Program-made: the position numbers and the translations under genes
The notes under the pieces: model-generated
What the model was told of the DNA's origin: nothing
The model's database searches: none
Seen by the model: only the letters and a program-made list of their open reading frames with translations
Assembly (NCBI GenBank): GCA_902619165.1
Contig: CACNDI010000017.1
Coordinates: 1 to 50,076, forward strand
Direction of reading: 5' to 3'
DNA length: 50,076 bases
From: an uncultured Alphaproteobacteria bacterium
Lineage (GTDB): Bacteria; Pseudomonadota; Alphaproteobacteria; Rhodobacterales; Rhodobacteraceae
In this document: in pieces, positions 8,278 to 16,222 of the stretch
Numbering within the stretch: the first letter of the stretch is position 1
How the letters are laid out: every line of letters begins with the position of its first letter

Positions 8278-9354
8278 ATGTCTGAAATTGTTATAAAAAA
8301 CCTAAATAAATATTATGGCAAAAACCACGTTATACAAGATGTCTCTCTCAATATAGATAGCCAATCATTCACGGTTTTGGTTGGACCGAGTGGTTGTGGT
8401 AAATCCACCATTTTAAGAATGATTGCAGGACTAGAGAGCATTAATTCAGGGACAATCTCTATTGATGGAAATATTGTTAATGATTTGTCACCAAAAGACA
8501 GAAATATTGCGATGGTGTTCCAGTCTTATGCTTTATACCCACATATGACGGTTTATAACAATATGGCCTTTGGGTTAAAGTTAGAGAAACTAACTAAGGA
8601 TGAAATCGATAGCAGAGTTTATGATGCTGCAAAAATTCTTCAGATAGAAGAACTTCTACAAAGAAAACCAAAACAACTTTCTGGTGGCCAAAGACAAAGG
8701 GTTGCCATTGGACGTGCAATTACTAGAAAACCTAAGGTTTTTCTTTTTGATGAACCTTTATCAAACCTCGATGCTGCATTGAGAGTTCAAATGAGAGTTG
8801 AATTAGCAAAATTACATGATCAATTAGATGCAACTATGATATATGTGACCCATGATCAAACAGAAGCCATGACTATGGCTGATAAAATTGTTGTGTTAGA
8901 TCAAGGTAAAATATCCCAATCTGGAAGCCCAATGGATTTATACCATAATCCCAAAAATTTATTTGTAGGCGGATTTATTGGGTCTCCTAAAATGAATTTT
9001 ATAAAAACAAAGATATTAAAAAAGAGTAGCCAGAGTATTAGTATAGATTTGCTTGGTCAAAAAAGCTTTATATTAAAGAAAACTACCACAAATTTAAAAA
9101 CTGGGGATGAAGTAACTCTAGGCATAAGACCCGAACACTTAAAAGTTAGCAAAGATTTAAAAAATGCCTGGAAAGGCAAGGTTTTTGTTGTTGAAAAACT
9201 GGGGTCTGGCACTTTTCTATATCTAGAAAAGGAGGGGGAACCACTTGTTGTCGAAACAGATGGGGACTCAAAAATAAAGGTTGGAGACACAATTAATGTA
9301 GCTTTCAATCAAAACAAGTGCCATCTTTTCAATTCAAATAAGGGTTTGATATAA
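8278..9354 (+). CDS. aglK: Alpha-glucoside ABC transporter ATPase AglK (MalK/UgpC family)
   Basis: ATP-binding subunit, 358 residues. Walker A is G-P-S-G-C-G-K-S-T (about 37-45), the Q-loop is in V-F-Q-S-Y-A-L-Y-P-H, and the signature is L-S-G-G-Q-R-Q-R-V. Walker B is V-F-L-F-D-E-P-L-S-N-L-D, and the switch His is in Y-V-T-H-D-Q-T-E-A. A C-terminal TOBE/MalK-type domain (about 235-358) contains G-I-R-P-E-H. The length and extra domain are those of CUT1 sugar importers. It closes the transporter operon nine bases after the GH4 gene. Confidence 0.92.
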   Translation: MSEIVIKNLNKYYGKNHVIQDVSLNIDSQSFTVLVGPSGCGKSTILRMIAGLESINSGTISIDGNIVNDLSPKDRNIAMVFQSYALYPHMTVYNNMAFGLKLEKLTKDEIDSRVYDAAKILQIEELLQRKPKQLSGGQRQRVAIGRAITRKPKVFLFDEPLSNLDAALRVQMRVELAKLHDQLDATMIYVTHDQTEAMTMADKIVVLDQGKISQSGSPMDLYHNPKNLFVGGFIGSPKMNFIKTKILKKSSQSISIDLLGQKSFILKKTTTNLKTGDEVTLGIRPEHLKVSKDLKNAWKGKVFVVEKLGSGTFLYLEKEGEPLVVETDGDSKIKVGDTINVAFNQNKCHLFNSNKGLI

Positions 9355-9385
9355 ATAAATATTATTTTTTAAGTTAGGTGTAATC

Positions 9386-10351
9386 ATGAAAAAGATTGGA
9401 GTTCTAACTAGCGGAGGGGATGCTCCTGGGATGAACGCAGCTATAAGAGCAATAGTTAGGACATCACTTAATAACAATATCGAAATAATTGGTTTTAGAA
9501 ATGGGTATGAGGGGCTTATTGACAATGACTATGTTGTTTTTGATAGAAGATTAGTGGGAAATATTATTCAAAAAGGAGGAAGTATTCTACATACCTCTAG
9601 ATCGTCAAGATTTGCAAATAAAAAGTACAGGCTGATTGCTGAAAAAAATCTCCGAGCACTGAATGTTGATGGTTTGGTGATTATTGGCGGTGAGGGGTCT
9701 ACAAAGGGTGCAACTGCTCTATCTAAGATTTCAAAAACAAAATGTGTTGTCATACCTGCTACTATTGATAAAGACATGCCTTTGGTAGGACCTACTATAG
9801 GCTTCGATACCGCTATTAATACTGCATTGAGCGCAATAGACAAAATAAGAGATACTGCAACGACTTCAAACGTTACCCATATCGTAGAAGTGATGGGCAG
9901 AAATTGTGGCTGGCTGGGCATACTTGCAGGAATTGGTGCAGGAGCTGAGGTTACGATAATACCTGAAGTTAAAATTGATATCGCTAAATTATCTAAAAAG
10001 ATTAAAAGCCAATTAGACAGAGGAAAGAAAGGGTGCATTATTATTCTTGCCGAAGGAGGTTTTTCTAAAGGAGGATCTTCATTGGCCAGCGCTCTTAAGA
10101 AAAAGGGTGATTTAGACTTAAGAATTACAACCTTAGGTCATATGCAGAGGGGAGGGAATCCATCCGCATTGGATAGAGTGTTGGCAACTGAACTCGGCGT
10201 TCATGCAGTTAATGCTTTAAAAAATGGCCTTTCAAAAATAATCATCGCAAAACCTTTTGATTGTGTTGAGAAGATTGGCTTTGATAAGGTTATTAATAAA
10301 AAAGTTAAGGTAGATATGTATCTGCATGATCTTATTGAAAATACTGCTTGA
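9386..10351 (+). CDS. pfkA: 6-phosphofructokinase
   Basis: A 321-residue group A phosphofructokinase, converting fructose-6-phosphate to fructose-1,6-bisphosphate. Motifs: T-S-G-G-D-A-P-G-M-N at 8-17, the nucleotide loop G-G-E-G-S at 101-105, catalytic region T-I-D-K-D at 126-130, and M-G-R-N-C-G-W-L. Gly at 104 and Ala (not Lys) just before TIDKD favour ATP over pyrophosphate as donor. Glu at 103 replaces the usual Asp of G-G-D-G-S, and Lys129 replaces Asn in T-I-D-N-D. Both lie in the active site, so donor and kinetics deserve testing. The 31-base gap after aglK suggests it belongs to the same operon, tying sugar import to glycolysis. Confidence 0.88.
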   Translation: MKKIGVLTSGGDAPGMNAAIRAIVRTSLNNNIEIIGFRNGYEGLIDNDYVVFDRRLVGNIIQKGGSILHTSRSSRFANKKYRLIAEKNLRALNVDGLVIIGGEGSTKGATALSKISKTKCVVIPATIDKDMPLVGPTIGFDTAINTALSAIDKIRDTATTSNVTHIVEVMGRNCGWLGILAGIGAGAEVTIIPEVKIDIAKLSKKIKSQLDRGKKGCIIILAEGGFSKGGSSLASALKKKGDLDLRITTLGHMQRGGNPSALDRVLATELGVHAVNALKNGLSKIIIAKPFDCVEKIGFDKVINKKVKVDMYLHDLIENTA

Positions 10352-10363
10352 GAAAAAATTAGT

Positions 10364-11473
10364 ATGAAAATTATAAAAATAACTTTACTCAACTCTTTGA
10401 TGATTTTCTTGCTGACAGTTGCATTATTTGCTTTTTCAGCTCCATCATTCACACAAGATTACAAAGTTAAGAAAGTTGGAAAAGCTTTCTCTCATCCCTG
10501 GGGTATTTCTGTTTTTGATAATGACGAAGTTTTAATCACTGAGAGAGGAGGAAACCTGTTTAAGGTAAATATAAAAAATGGTTCAAGATTAAAAATCAGT
10601 AACTTACCAGAAGTTTTTAACGTCAGGCAAGGTGGTCTTTTAGACGTACTTGTTGATAAAGAGACGGTGTCTGAGAGAAAGGTTTATATTTGTTACTCAT
10701 CTAAGGTTTCTGGAGGCTCCTCTACCACTTTGATGGCTGGGACTTTAAAAGAAGATAAACTCATCTCAAAAAAAATACTATTTAAATCTAATAATGTTTC
10801 GGAGTCAGGGGTTCATTTCGGTTGCAGGCTGGCTATTCTAAATGACGAAATTTTTATGTCTATTGGAGATAGAGGAAATAGATACGAAGCCCAAGATTCA
10901 AACTCTCATGCTGGCTCAGTCATCAGGGTAAATAAATATGATGGTTCTACCAGGGAACAGAAGGCCTACAATAGCTGGCCCGCGGAAGTGTATACAAAGG
11001 GGCATAGAAATCCTCAAGGAATGGCAATAAATAGTAAGACCAATGAAATTTGGGTTAATGAACATGGTCCAAAAGGTGGAGATGAAATCAATGTTTTGAA
11101 GCCAGGGAAAAACTACGGTTGGCCTATAGTGACTTATGGCGAAGAATATTGGGGCGGAAAGATAGGGCAGGGGATAACTTCATTAGAGGGTTTTGAGGAC
11201 CCCTTATGGTATTGGGTGCCTTCAATTGCACCGTCAGGCATGATATTTTATGACAAAAGTATGTTTCCTGAATTCAAGGGGCACTTGTTAGTATCTTCAC
11301 TTAAGTTTAAAAGCCTTTATGTAGTTAAATTAGAAAACGAGTTACCCCAAAAAGAGCTAGTGTTATTTAAAAAACGGTTTGGAAGAATTAGGGATATTGA
11401 ACAACTTAATGACGGCAGTATTCTTATTATTTCTGATGAAAAGAAGGGAGGGTTGTACAGAGTGTACAGATAA
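10364..11473 (+). CDS. PQQ-dependent soluble aldose sugar dehydrogenase family protein
   Basis: A 369-residue periplasmic six-bladed beta-propeller of the glucose/sorbosone dehydrogenase (GSDH, YliI/Asd) family, oxidising aldoses with PQQ. A signal peptide spans about residues 1-31. Family marks in order: H-P-W-G-I, R-G-G-N-L-F, S-I-G-D-R-G-N-R, the H-R-N-P-Q-G-M loop, N-E-H-G-P-K-G-G-D-E-I-N, N-Y-G-W-P, and P-S-I-A-P-S-G-M-I-F-Y. These include the PQQ- and Ca-binding positions. It lies 12 bases after pfkA and ends three bases before the convergent phaR. No PQQ biosynthesis genes are in the window. Confidence 0.88.
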   Translation: MKIIKITLLNSLMIFLLTVALFAFSAPSFTQDYKVKKVGKAFSHPWGISVFDNDEVLITERGGNLFKVNIKNGSRLKISNLPEVFNVRQGGLLDVLVDKETVSERKVYICYSSKVSGGSSTTLMAGTLKEDKLISKKILFKSNNVSESGVHFGCRLAILNDEIFMSIGDRGNRYEAQDSNSHAGSVIRVNKYDGSTREQKAYNSWPAEVYTKGHRNPQGMAINSKTNEIWVNEHGPKGGDEINVLKPGKNYGWPIVTYGEEYWGGKIGQGITSLEGFEDPLWYWVPSIAPSGMIFYDKSMFPEFKGHLLVSSLKFKSLYVVKLENELPQKELVLFKKRFGRIRDIEQLNDGSILIISDEKKGGLYRVYR

Positions 11474-11476
11474 AAG

Positions 11477-12073
11477 TTACGGGTTCTTCTTTGTAATTAT
11501 ATCTCTTAATTCTTCAATTTGTCGCCTTAAGGAGTCCATTTCTTCCACATTACTGTTATCTTTTGACACATTGGAGTTAGATGGCTCTTCAGATGTCTTT
11601 TCTTTAAATAGGGGATTGTTAAGCCAAGGCTGCATCATCTTTTCCATTATTTCAGCCTGACTTTTTTGCCACTCTTCAAAAAAAACGGCATTGTTTTCGC
11701 TAGACTTATTCTCTTTTGCCGGTGAGTTGAATGCTTTTAAAAAACTCTGTTGTTGCTGGTGAAATACTTCGAATGTTTTTGATAATATCTCAGGCATGAA
11801 TTTTTGGGCTGTATTATTATAACTTAAAATTATCTCTTTTAACACATCTTGAGGAAATACATTACCCTTTTTATTCTCGAGGTCTGATATTATCTGTAGC
11901 AAATATTGATTGGTAATATCTTTTCCAGAGTCCTTATCTATGATCTTAAAATTTTTCCCTTCGTTTATAAGCCTACAGAGATCATCTAATGCTACATATT
12001 CGCTAGAATTGGTATTGTATAAGCGTCTGCTGCTATACTTATTGATGATTATTGTATCTGAATCATTATCCAT
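11477..12073 (-). CDS. phaR: PHB accumulation regulator PhaR
   Basis: Repressor that senses PHB and controls phasin synthesis. The N-terminal PHB/PHA-accumulation-regulator DNA-binding domain is seen in N-K-Y-S-S-R-R-L-Y-N-T near residue 10. The PHB-binding domain follows (I-I-D-K-D-S-G-K-D-I-T then Q-Y-L-L-Q-I-I). The C-terminal region has Q/S-rich linkers and a helical, probably coiled-coil end with L-R-R-Q-I-E-E-L-R. The ATG at 12073 (MDNDSD) matches the family start. A TTG at 12091 would add six residues, and neither has a clear ribosome-binding site. It lies downstream of phaP and phaC on the same strand, the usual alphaproteobacterial PHB block. Confidence 0.9.
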   Translation of the reverse strand: MDNDSDTIIINKYSSRRLYNTNSSEYVALDDLCRLINEGKNFKIIDKDSGKDITNQYLLQIISDLENKKGNVFPQDVLKEIILSYNNTAQKFMPEILSKTFEVFHQQQQSFLKAFNSPAKENKSSENNAVFFEEWQKSQAEIMEKMMQPWLNNPLFKEKTSEEPSNSNVSKDNSNVEEMDSLRRQIEELRDIITKKNP

Positions 12074-12113
12074 AATGTTGTATTTTATCAACTAGATGAT
12101 ATTTTGATAAGTT

Positions 12114-12143
12114 AAAAAAAATGGCCGCTAAGCGACCATTTTT
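12114..12143 (-). terminator. Terminator after phaP
   Basis: AAAATGG-c-CGC-TAA-GCG-a-CCATTTT forms a stem with one internal mismatch and a TAA loop. On the minus strand it is followed by eight T, so it should end phaP transcription 24 bases beyond its stop. The plus-strand side also has a T run, so it may work in both directions. It separates phaP from phaR, implying phaR has its own promoter or relies on read-through. Confidence 0.75.
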
Positions 12144-12166
12144 AGGAGGAAATTTTTACGTAAAGT

Positions 12167-12574
12167 CTACTCTTTCGGAGAAGAAGCTTTCTTTGTCACA
12201 TTGGTAAGCTCTTCCTGGGCATCTTTTCCGGCCTTCATCATCAAATCTATTGTTTCTAGCTGGGCCTTTTTAGCCACCTCTGCAAACTCTGCTATATGCT
12301 TTGGTGCGCGTTGGGTTTGTGAGCTCACGTAATCGGTGGCAATCTTCATAAAATCTTCAGGTTTTTCAGTGCTTTTTACAAAGGGGTCTAAGGCCGATAA
12401 ACTTTCCTTTGCCCATGTCTGTGACAGCTCAGTATTCTTTTTTACTGAGTCTAAAGCTATCTTCCCAAATTTTGAGTTATAATCCATTATGGATTTCATT
12501 GCTTCATCAATCTTTATAGGGCTTTGTGACATCATTTTTTCAAAATTCTTAGTATAATCTTCAAAATTAAACAT
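12167..12574 (-). CDS. phaP: Phasin (PHB granule-associated protein)
   Basis: A 135-residue, wholly helical, charged protein of the Phasin_2 type that coats PHB granules. Visible traits: an N-terminal F-N-F-E-D-Y-T-K-N-F-E-K start, a central M-D-Y-N-S-K-F-G, the E-F-A-E-V-A-K-K-A-Q-L-E-T amphipathic helix and a Lys-rich tail. There is no Cys and no signal peptide. The start has a clear AAAGGAGC 8 bases upstream. It lies between phaC and phaR on the same strand and is presumably repressed by PhaR until granules form. Confidence 0.88.
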   Translation of the reverse strand: MFNFEDYTKNFEKMMSQSPIKIDEAMKSIMDYNSKFGKIALDSVKKNTELSQTWAKESLSALDPFVKSTEKPEDFMKIATDYVSSQTQRAPKHIAEFAEVAKKAQLETIDLMMKAGKDAQEELTNVTKKASSPKE

Positions 12575-12657
12575 TTTCTGCTCCTTTTTTTATGCGGATA
12601 CAACAAAATATGCTGCATTTGCATAAAATGTCAATATATTTTTTTGCAATCGCAGAA

Positions 12658-14469
12658 TTACTTGTAATTTTTCATAACGTATTTGCCGGGTGCCAGCCCC
12701 AAAGAGGGATAGTCTTTATGAGAACCAGGCACATATGCTTTTTCATGGGAGCTAGATCTAGCTTTGATCCAGGTAGACCAATATGGCCACCAAGATCCCT
12801 CATGTCGATCTGCAGTCTTGAACCAATCGTCGGGATCTGAAAATGGCTTCGAGTTTGTCCAATAGCCATATTTCTTACTATATGCTGGATTAATTATACC
12901 TGCGATATGTCCACTACCAGCTAAGACAAACCTTTTATTACCTGAGGACTTATTTAAACCATAAAAGGATGATCTCCAAGGAGCAATATGATCAGTATGC
13001 GTTGCTACAACGAAAATAGGTATATCAATGTATTTGAGTGAAAGCCTTTCCCCTATTAATGTTAATTCGCCTCTTGACAGTTGATTTTCTTTGTAAAAAT
13101 TATTCAAATATTCAAGTGCCATTTTTCCAGGTAAGTTGGTAGAATCTCCGTTCCAATAGAGCAAATCAAAACGAGGGGGCTTTTTCCCCATTAAATATGA
13201 TCGAACAGCGGGCCCATAAACTAAATCATTTGAGCGTAAAAAACTGAAAGTTTGAGCAAGAAACGACCCTTCCATATACCCTACCTTTTCGATTTGTCGA
13301 TTTATCTCATCTAGATATTCATCTGTAATAAATAATGACAAATCTCCGGGGTCTTCAAAATCGGTTAGCGTAGTAAAAAAAGTTGCAGAATTAACAAAGT
13401 TTTCACCCTTTTTGCAAAGGTAAGATAAGGCCGTAGCTAAAAGTGTTCCTCCTATGCAGTATCCTATGCAATTTATTTTTTCCTGCTCTGTAATAGCTTT
13501 AACTACTTTTGAGGCTTCAAAAAAGCCTTTTTCAATATAATCTGTGAAATTAACCTCAGTATGCTCCTTACCAGGATTTACCCAGGAGATAATAAACGTT
13601 GAAATGCCTTGTTCTACTGCGAATTTAACGAAACTATTTCTAGGTTGAAGGTCTAAATTATAAAACTTGTTGATCCAAGGAGGAACAATGAGTAGGGGAG
13701 TCTTTGAAACCGTCTCCGTAAGTGGCTTATAGTGTATTAACTCAAATAAATCATTTCTGAAAATAACTCGACCTTCAGTAATAGCGAGATTTTCTCCTAC
13801 TTCAAATGCCTGTGTGTCTGTCAGGGATACTGTTAGATCACCAGTGCTATTTTCTACATCAGTTACAAGATTTTCGAGACCGTCAACCAAAGACTTTCCA
13901 TTAGTTTCAAGAGCTTGTGTTAGAGCTTCAGGATTGGTTCCTAGAAAATTAGAGGGAGAAAAAAACTCAATCATCTGTTTGGTAAAAAAACTTATTTGCT
14001 TTTTATCAGACTTGCTCAATCCATCTAAATCATCAATTGTTTCTTCAATGATCTTTGACGATATAGTGTAATGCTGTTTTATTAGTTTAAAGTATAGGCT
14101 TTCATCCCAACCCTGATCAGTCTTTTCAGGCTCCTTTTTTTTATCTTTTTTGGAACCAGCACTTTTAAGAATGTCATTTTGAATACTTGTCCAATTTTCC
14201 AAAGTCGACTTATAATATTTAACTTGATTTTCAATAAGCTTCGTTGGATTAGACAAAATCTCTGAAAAATATTTTGCAGACGCTTTATAATATAACTCTT
14301 GAGAAGGTTGAGTTTTAACCTCAGGATCAGGTGTTTTAGAAGATAAAGCTATAACGAGCCGCTTTGTAAGCGTGTCTATTTTGTCAAAATTGTTGAGTAA
14401 TTCCTTGTATTCTTTGGGACCTACTGCAACGTCATCTTTAAGATTTTTGTTTTCTTCTTGCACTTTCAT
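12658..14469 (-). CDS. phaC: Class I poly(3-hydroxyalkanoate) synthase
   Basis: Polymerises (R)-3-hydroxyacyl-CoA into PHB at the granule surface. The product has 603 residues, with an N-terminal region of about 240 before the alpha/beta-hydrolase catalytic domain. The lipase-like box is G-Y-C-I-G-G with nucleophile Cys338. Asp493 in T-H-T-D-H-I and His521 in G-S-G-H-I-A-G complete the triad, with a spacing close to that of Cupriavidus PhaC. The conserved N-L-D-L-Q-P-R-N-S-F and the tryptophan-rich W-W-P-Y-W-S-T-W end are present. The first 150 residues are unusually lysine-rich. PhaP lies 83 bases downstream, and phaZ is divergent across 58 bases. Confidence 0.95.
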   Translation of the reverse strand: MKVQEENKNLKDDVAVGPKEYKELLNNFDKIDTLTKRLVIALSSKTPDPEVKTQPSQELYYKASAKYFSEILSNPTKLIENQVKYYKSTLENWTSIQNDILKSAGSKKDKKKEPEKTDQGWDESLYFKLIKQHYTISSKIIEETIDDLDGLSKSDKKQISFFTKQMIEFFSPSNFLGTNPEALTQALETNGKSLVDGLENLVTDVENSTGDLTVSLTDTQAFEVGENLAITEGRVIFRNDLFELIHYKPLTETVSKTPLLIVPPWINKFYNLDLQPRNSFVKFAVEQGISTFIISWVNPGKEHTEVNFTDYIEKGFFEASKVVKAITEQEKINCIGYCIGGTLLATALSYLCKKGENFVNSATFFTTLTDFEDPGDLSLFITDEYLDEINRQIEKVGYMEGSFLAQTFSFLRSNDLVYGPAVRSYLMGKKPPRFDLLYWNGDSTNLPGKMALEYLNNFYKENQLSRGELTLIGERLSLKYIDIPIFVVATHTDHIAPWRSSFYGLNKSSGNKRFVLAGSGHIAGIINPAYSKKYGYWTNSKPFSDPDDWFKTADRHEGSWWPYWSTWIKARSSSHEKAYVPGSHKDYPSLGLAPGKYVMKNYK

Positions 14470-14527
14470 TGCTATCGTTATTATAAATTAGATATAAAAC
14501 CTTAATTTTAAAAAGCTAGTAAAAACT

Positions 14528-15754
14528 ATGCTGTTACCTACATACGACTATTTCGAAAATCTAAGACAATACAATAAGTGGGTCGCGTCAACAACAAGAG
14601 CATTTTGGGAAAATCCATTATTTGGTTTGTACCCAAGTCCTATTCCTTCAACTCTTGCAGCGTGGGGAAAGGTAACTGAGCACAGCTTATCAAGAATTAC
14701 GTCTAAGCCTGACTGGGGAATAGACTCTGTTATTTCGGACGGGATTGAGTATCTTGTAGCGTTAGAGACAATTAAAGAACTTCCTTTTTGTAATCTGATT
14801 AAATTTAAGAGCACACTGCGAAAGAAAATAGATCGAAAAGTGCTAATCATTGCTCCAATGTCTGGACATTACGCAACGTTGACTAGAAATACTGTTATTT
14901 CTCTTCTTCCTAACTGTGATGTGTATGTGACTGACTGGAAAAATGCCCGAGATGTTCCTTTTTCTGTAGGTAAGTTCGATATTGAAGATTTTACAAAGTA
15001 CTTGGTAGATTTTTTTCGTGATCTATCGCCAGACCTCAATGTTATGGCTGTTTGCCAACCAGCTCCGCTTGCTCTCGCAGCTGCAGCGATTACTTCAGAA
15101 AGATTTTCTGAATTTAATCCAAAATCACTTACTTTGATAGGTGGGCCAATCGATCCTGATGCTAATCCAACAGATGTCACGGACTTTGGTCGCAGAACCT
15201 CGATGGAGGCACTTGAATCAACTGTAACAATGCCGGTCGGCTTGAATTATAAAGGAGTAGGACGTGAAGTATATCCTGGAGCAATCCAATTAGCGTCATT
15301 TATGGCAATGAACCAGGAGACTCATAGTAAAGCTTTTATCGATCAAATTGAAAAGGAAGCCGTAGGTCAAGCATCAGAATATGATAGACATAACAAATTT
15401 TATGACGAATATCTAGCAGTTATGGATATGACAGCTGAATTTTATCTCTCGACAGTAGATAGGATATTTAAAAAGCGAGAGATCGCTAAGAATGAGTTTT
15501 CTATTGATGAACAGCCTGTTGATCTTAGAAAAATTACTACCATTCCAACATTTACCATTGAAGGCACTAACGATGATATTTCAGCACCTGGTCAATGCTC
15601 TGCAGCTTTAAATATTTTGAATAAGTTACCGAAAAATATGAAGTTTTCACATATACAAGATGGGGCAGGTCACTACGGTATTTTTAGTGGAAAGGCTTGG
15701 CGAACCGAGATACGGCCACTTTTTCTTGAATTTATAGATTATAAATGCAGCTAA
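14528..15754 (+). CDS. phaZ: Intracellular PHB depolymerase
   Basis: Degrades native intracellular PHB. The 408-residue product starts with the family's Y-D-Y-F-E-N-L-R region and has the catalytic box V-C-Q-P-A-P-L-A-L, with Cys176 as nucleophile where ordinary lipases use Ser. The later I-E-G-T-N-D-D-I-S-A-P supplies the Asp, and G-A-G-H-Y-G-I-F supplies the His. The C-terminal PHB_depo_C domain is complete. It is divergent from phaC with a 58-base promoter gap, so synthesis and breakdown genes share one control region. Confidence 0.93.
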   Translation: MLLPTYDYFENLRQYNKWVASTTRAFWENPLFGLYPSPIPSTLAAWGKVTEHSLSRITSKPDWGIDSVISDGIEYLVALETIKELPFCNLIKFKSTLRKKIDRKVLIIAPMSGHYATLTRNTVISLLPNCDVYVTDWKNARDVPFSVGKFDIEDFTKYLVDFFRDLSPDLNVMAVCQPAPLALAAAAITSERFSEFNPKSLTLIGGPIDPDANPTDVTDFGRRTSMEALESTVTMPVGLNYKGVGREVYPGAIQLASFMAMNQETHSKAFIDQIEKEAVGQASEYDRHNKFYDEYLAVMDMTAEFYLSTVDRIFKKREIAKNEFSIDEQPVDLRKITTIPTFTIEGTNDDISAPGQCSAALNILNKLPKNMKFSHIQDGAGHYGIFSGKAWRTEIRPLFLEFIDYKCS

Positions 15755-15766
15755 TTTAAAAATTAG
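15751..15766. terminator. Weak AT-rich hairpin between phaZ and the DUF4242-like gene
   Basis: CTAATTT and AAATTAG are inverted around a two-base spacer and followed by TTTATTC on the plus strand. The hairpin includes the phaZ stop codon and sits between two convergent genes. Only two G-C pairs make it a weak candidate. Confidence 0.3.
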
Positions 15767-15767
15767 T

Positions 15768-16087
15768 TTATTCTTCAGGATTTATTAACTTTCTATCTTT
15801 AATGTTATCAGCAGTTATAAAACGCTGCATCTCAGAAGGCATAGTTATCATCAGTTCATGACATCCTCCTTTATCAAGGGCGTCCATAATATCATCTGCA
15901 CTATCAGCATACCAGTGACAAAAAAAGAAATCTTCCTTTCCCATCCAATGCGCTAATGTCTCTTCTTTGTCCGTTTTAACTGAGTCAAAAATTCTTGTTC
16001 AGTCATATTAGAGGTGAATTCAGTTCCTTGTTTTTTTGCATCCTCATTTAACCAAGTATGCGTACAAATAAAATGCTTTTTTCCCAT
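15768..16087 (-). pseudogene. Frameshifted DUF4242-like (SCO4226-type ferredoxin-fold) small protein
   Basis: A good start (ATG at 16087, AGGAGAT six bases upstream) opens a frame reading MGKKHFICTH through M-T-E-Q-E-F-L, which stops early. One frame over, the reading continues as D-S-V-K-T-D-K-E-E-T-L-A-H-W, then F-F-F-C-H-W-Y-A-D-S-A-D-D-I, and ends P-E-E-stop at 15768. Adding one base to the A5 run at 15987-15991 (T5 on the coding strand) joins both parts into 106 residues. The joined product looks like the small DUF4242 family: an H-x-F-x-C-H-W-like core and a late E-M-Q-R-F. This is either a true single-base deletion or an assembly error in a homopolymer. Family assignment is from memory of its pattern. 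Confidence 0.65.
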
Positions 16088-16222
16088 TATATCTCCTAAC
16101 TTTAGATTAATAGATTATGAAAAAACATGATTAAATCAAATTAAATAGGCTGAAATTTAAGATTGGTTTAGTATATCTGTATGTTAATTCACCGTCTGAT
16201 ATATAAATAAGGTTAATAAGAT

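Noticed and set aside
9568-10038. 156-codon minus-strand frame
   Set aside because: Wholly inside pfkA, whose plus-strand motifs are clear; it is a shadow frame.
12592-12840. 82-codon plus-strand frame near the phaC 3' end
   Set aside because: Mostly antisense to phaC, which has a complete catalytic triad and typical C-terminus.
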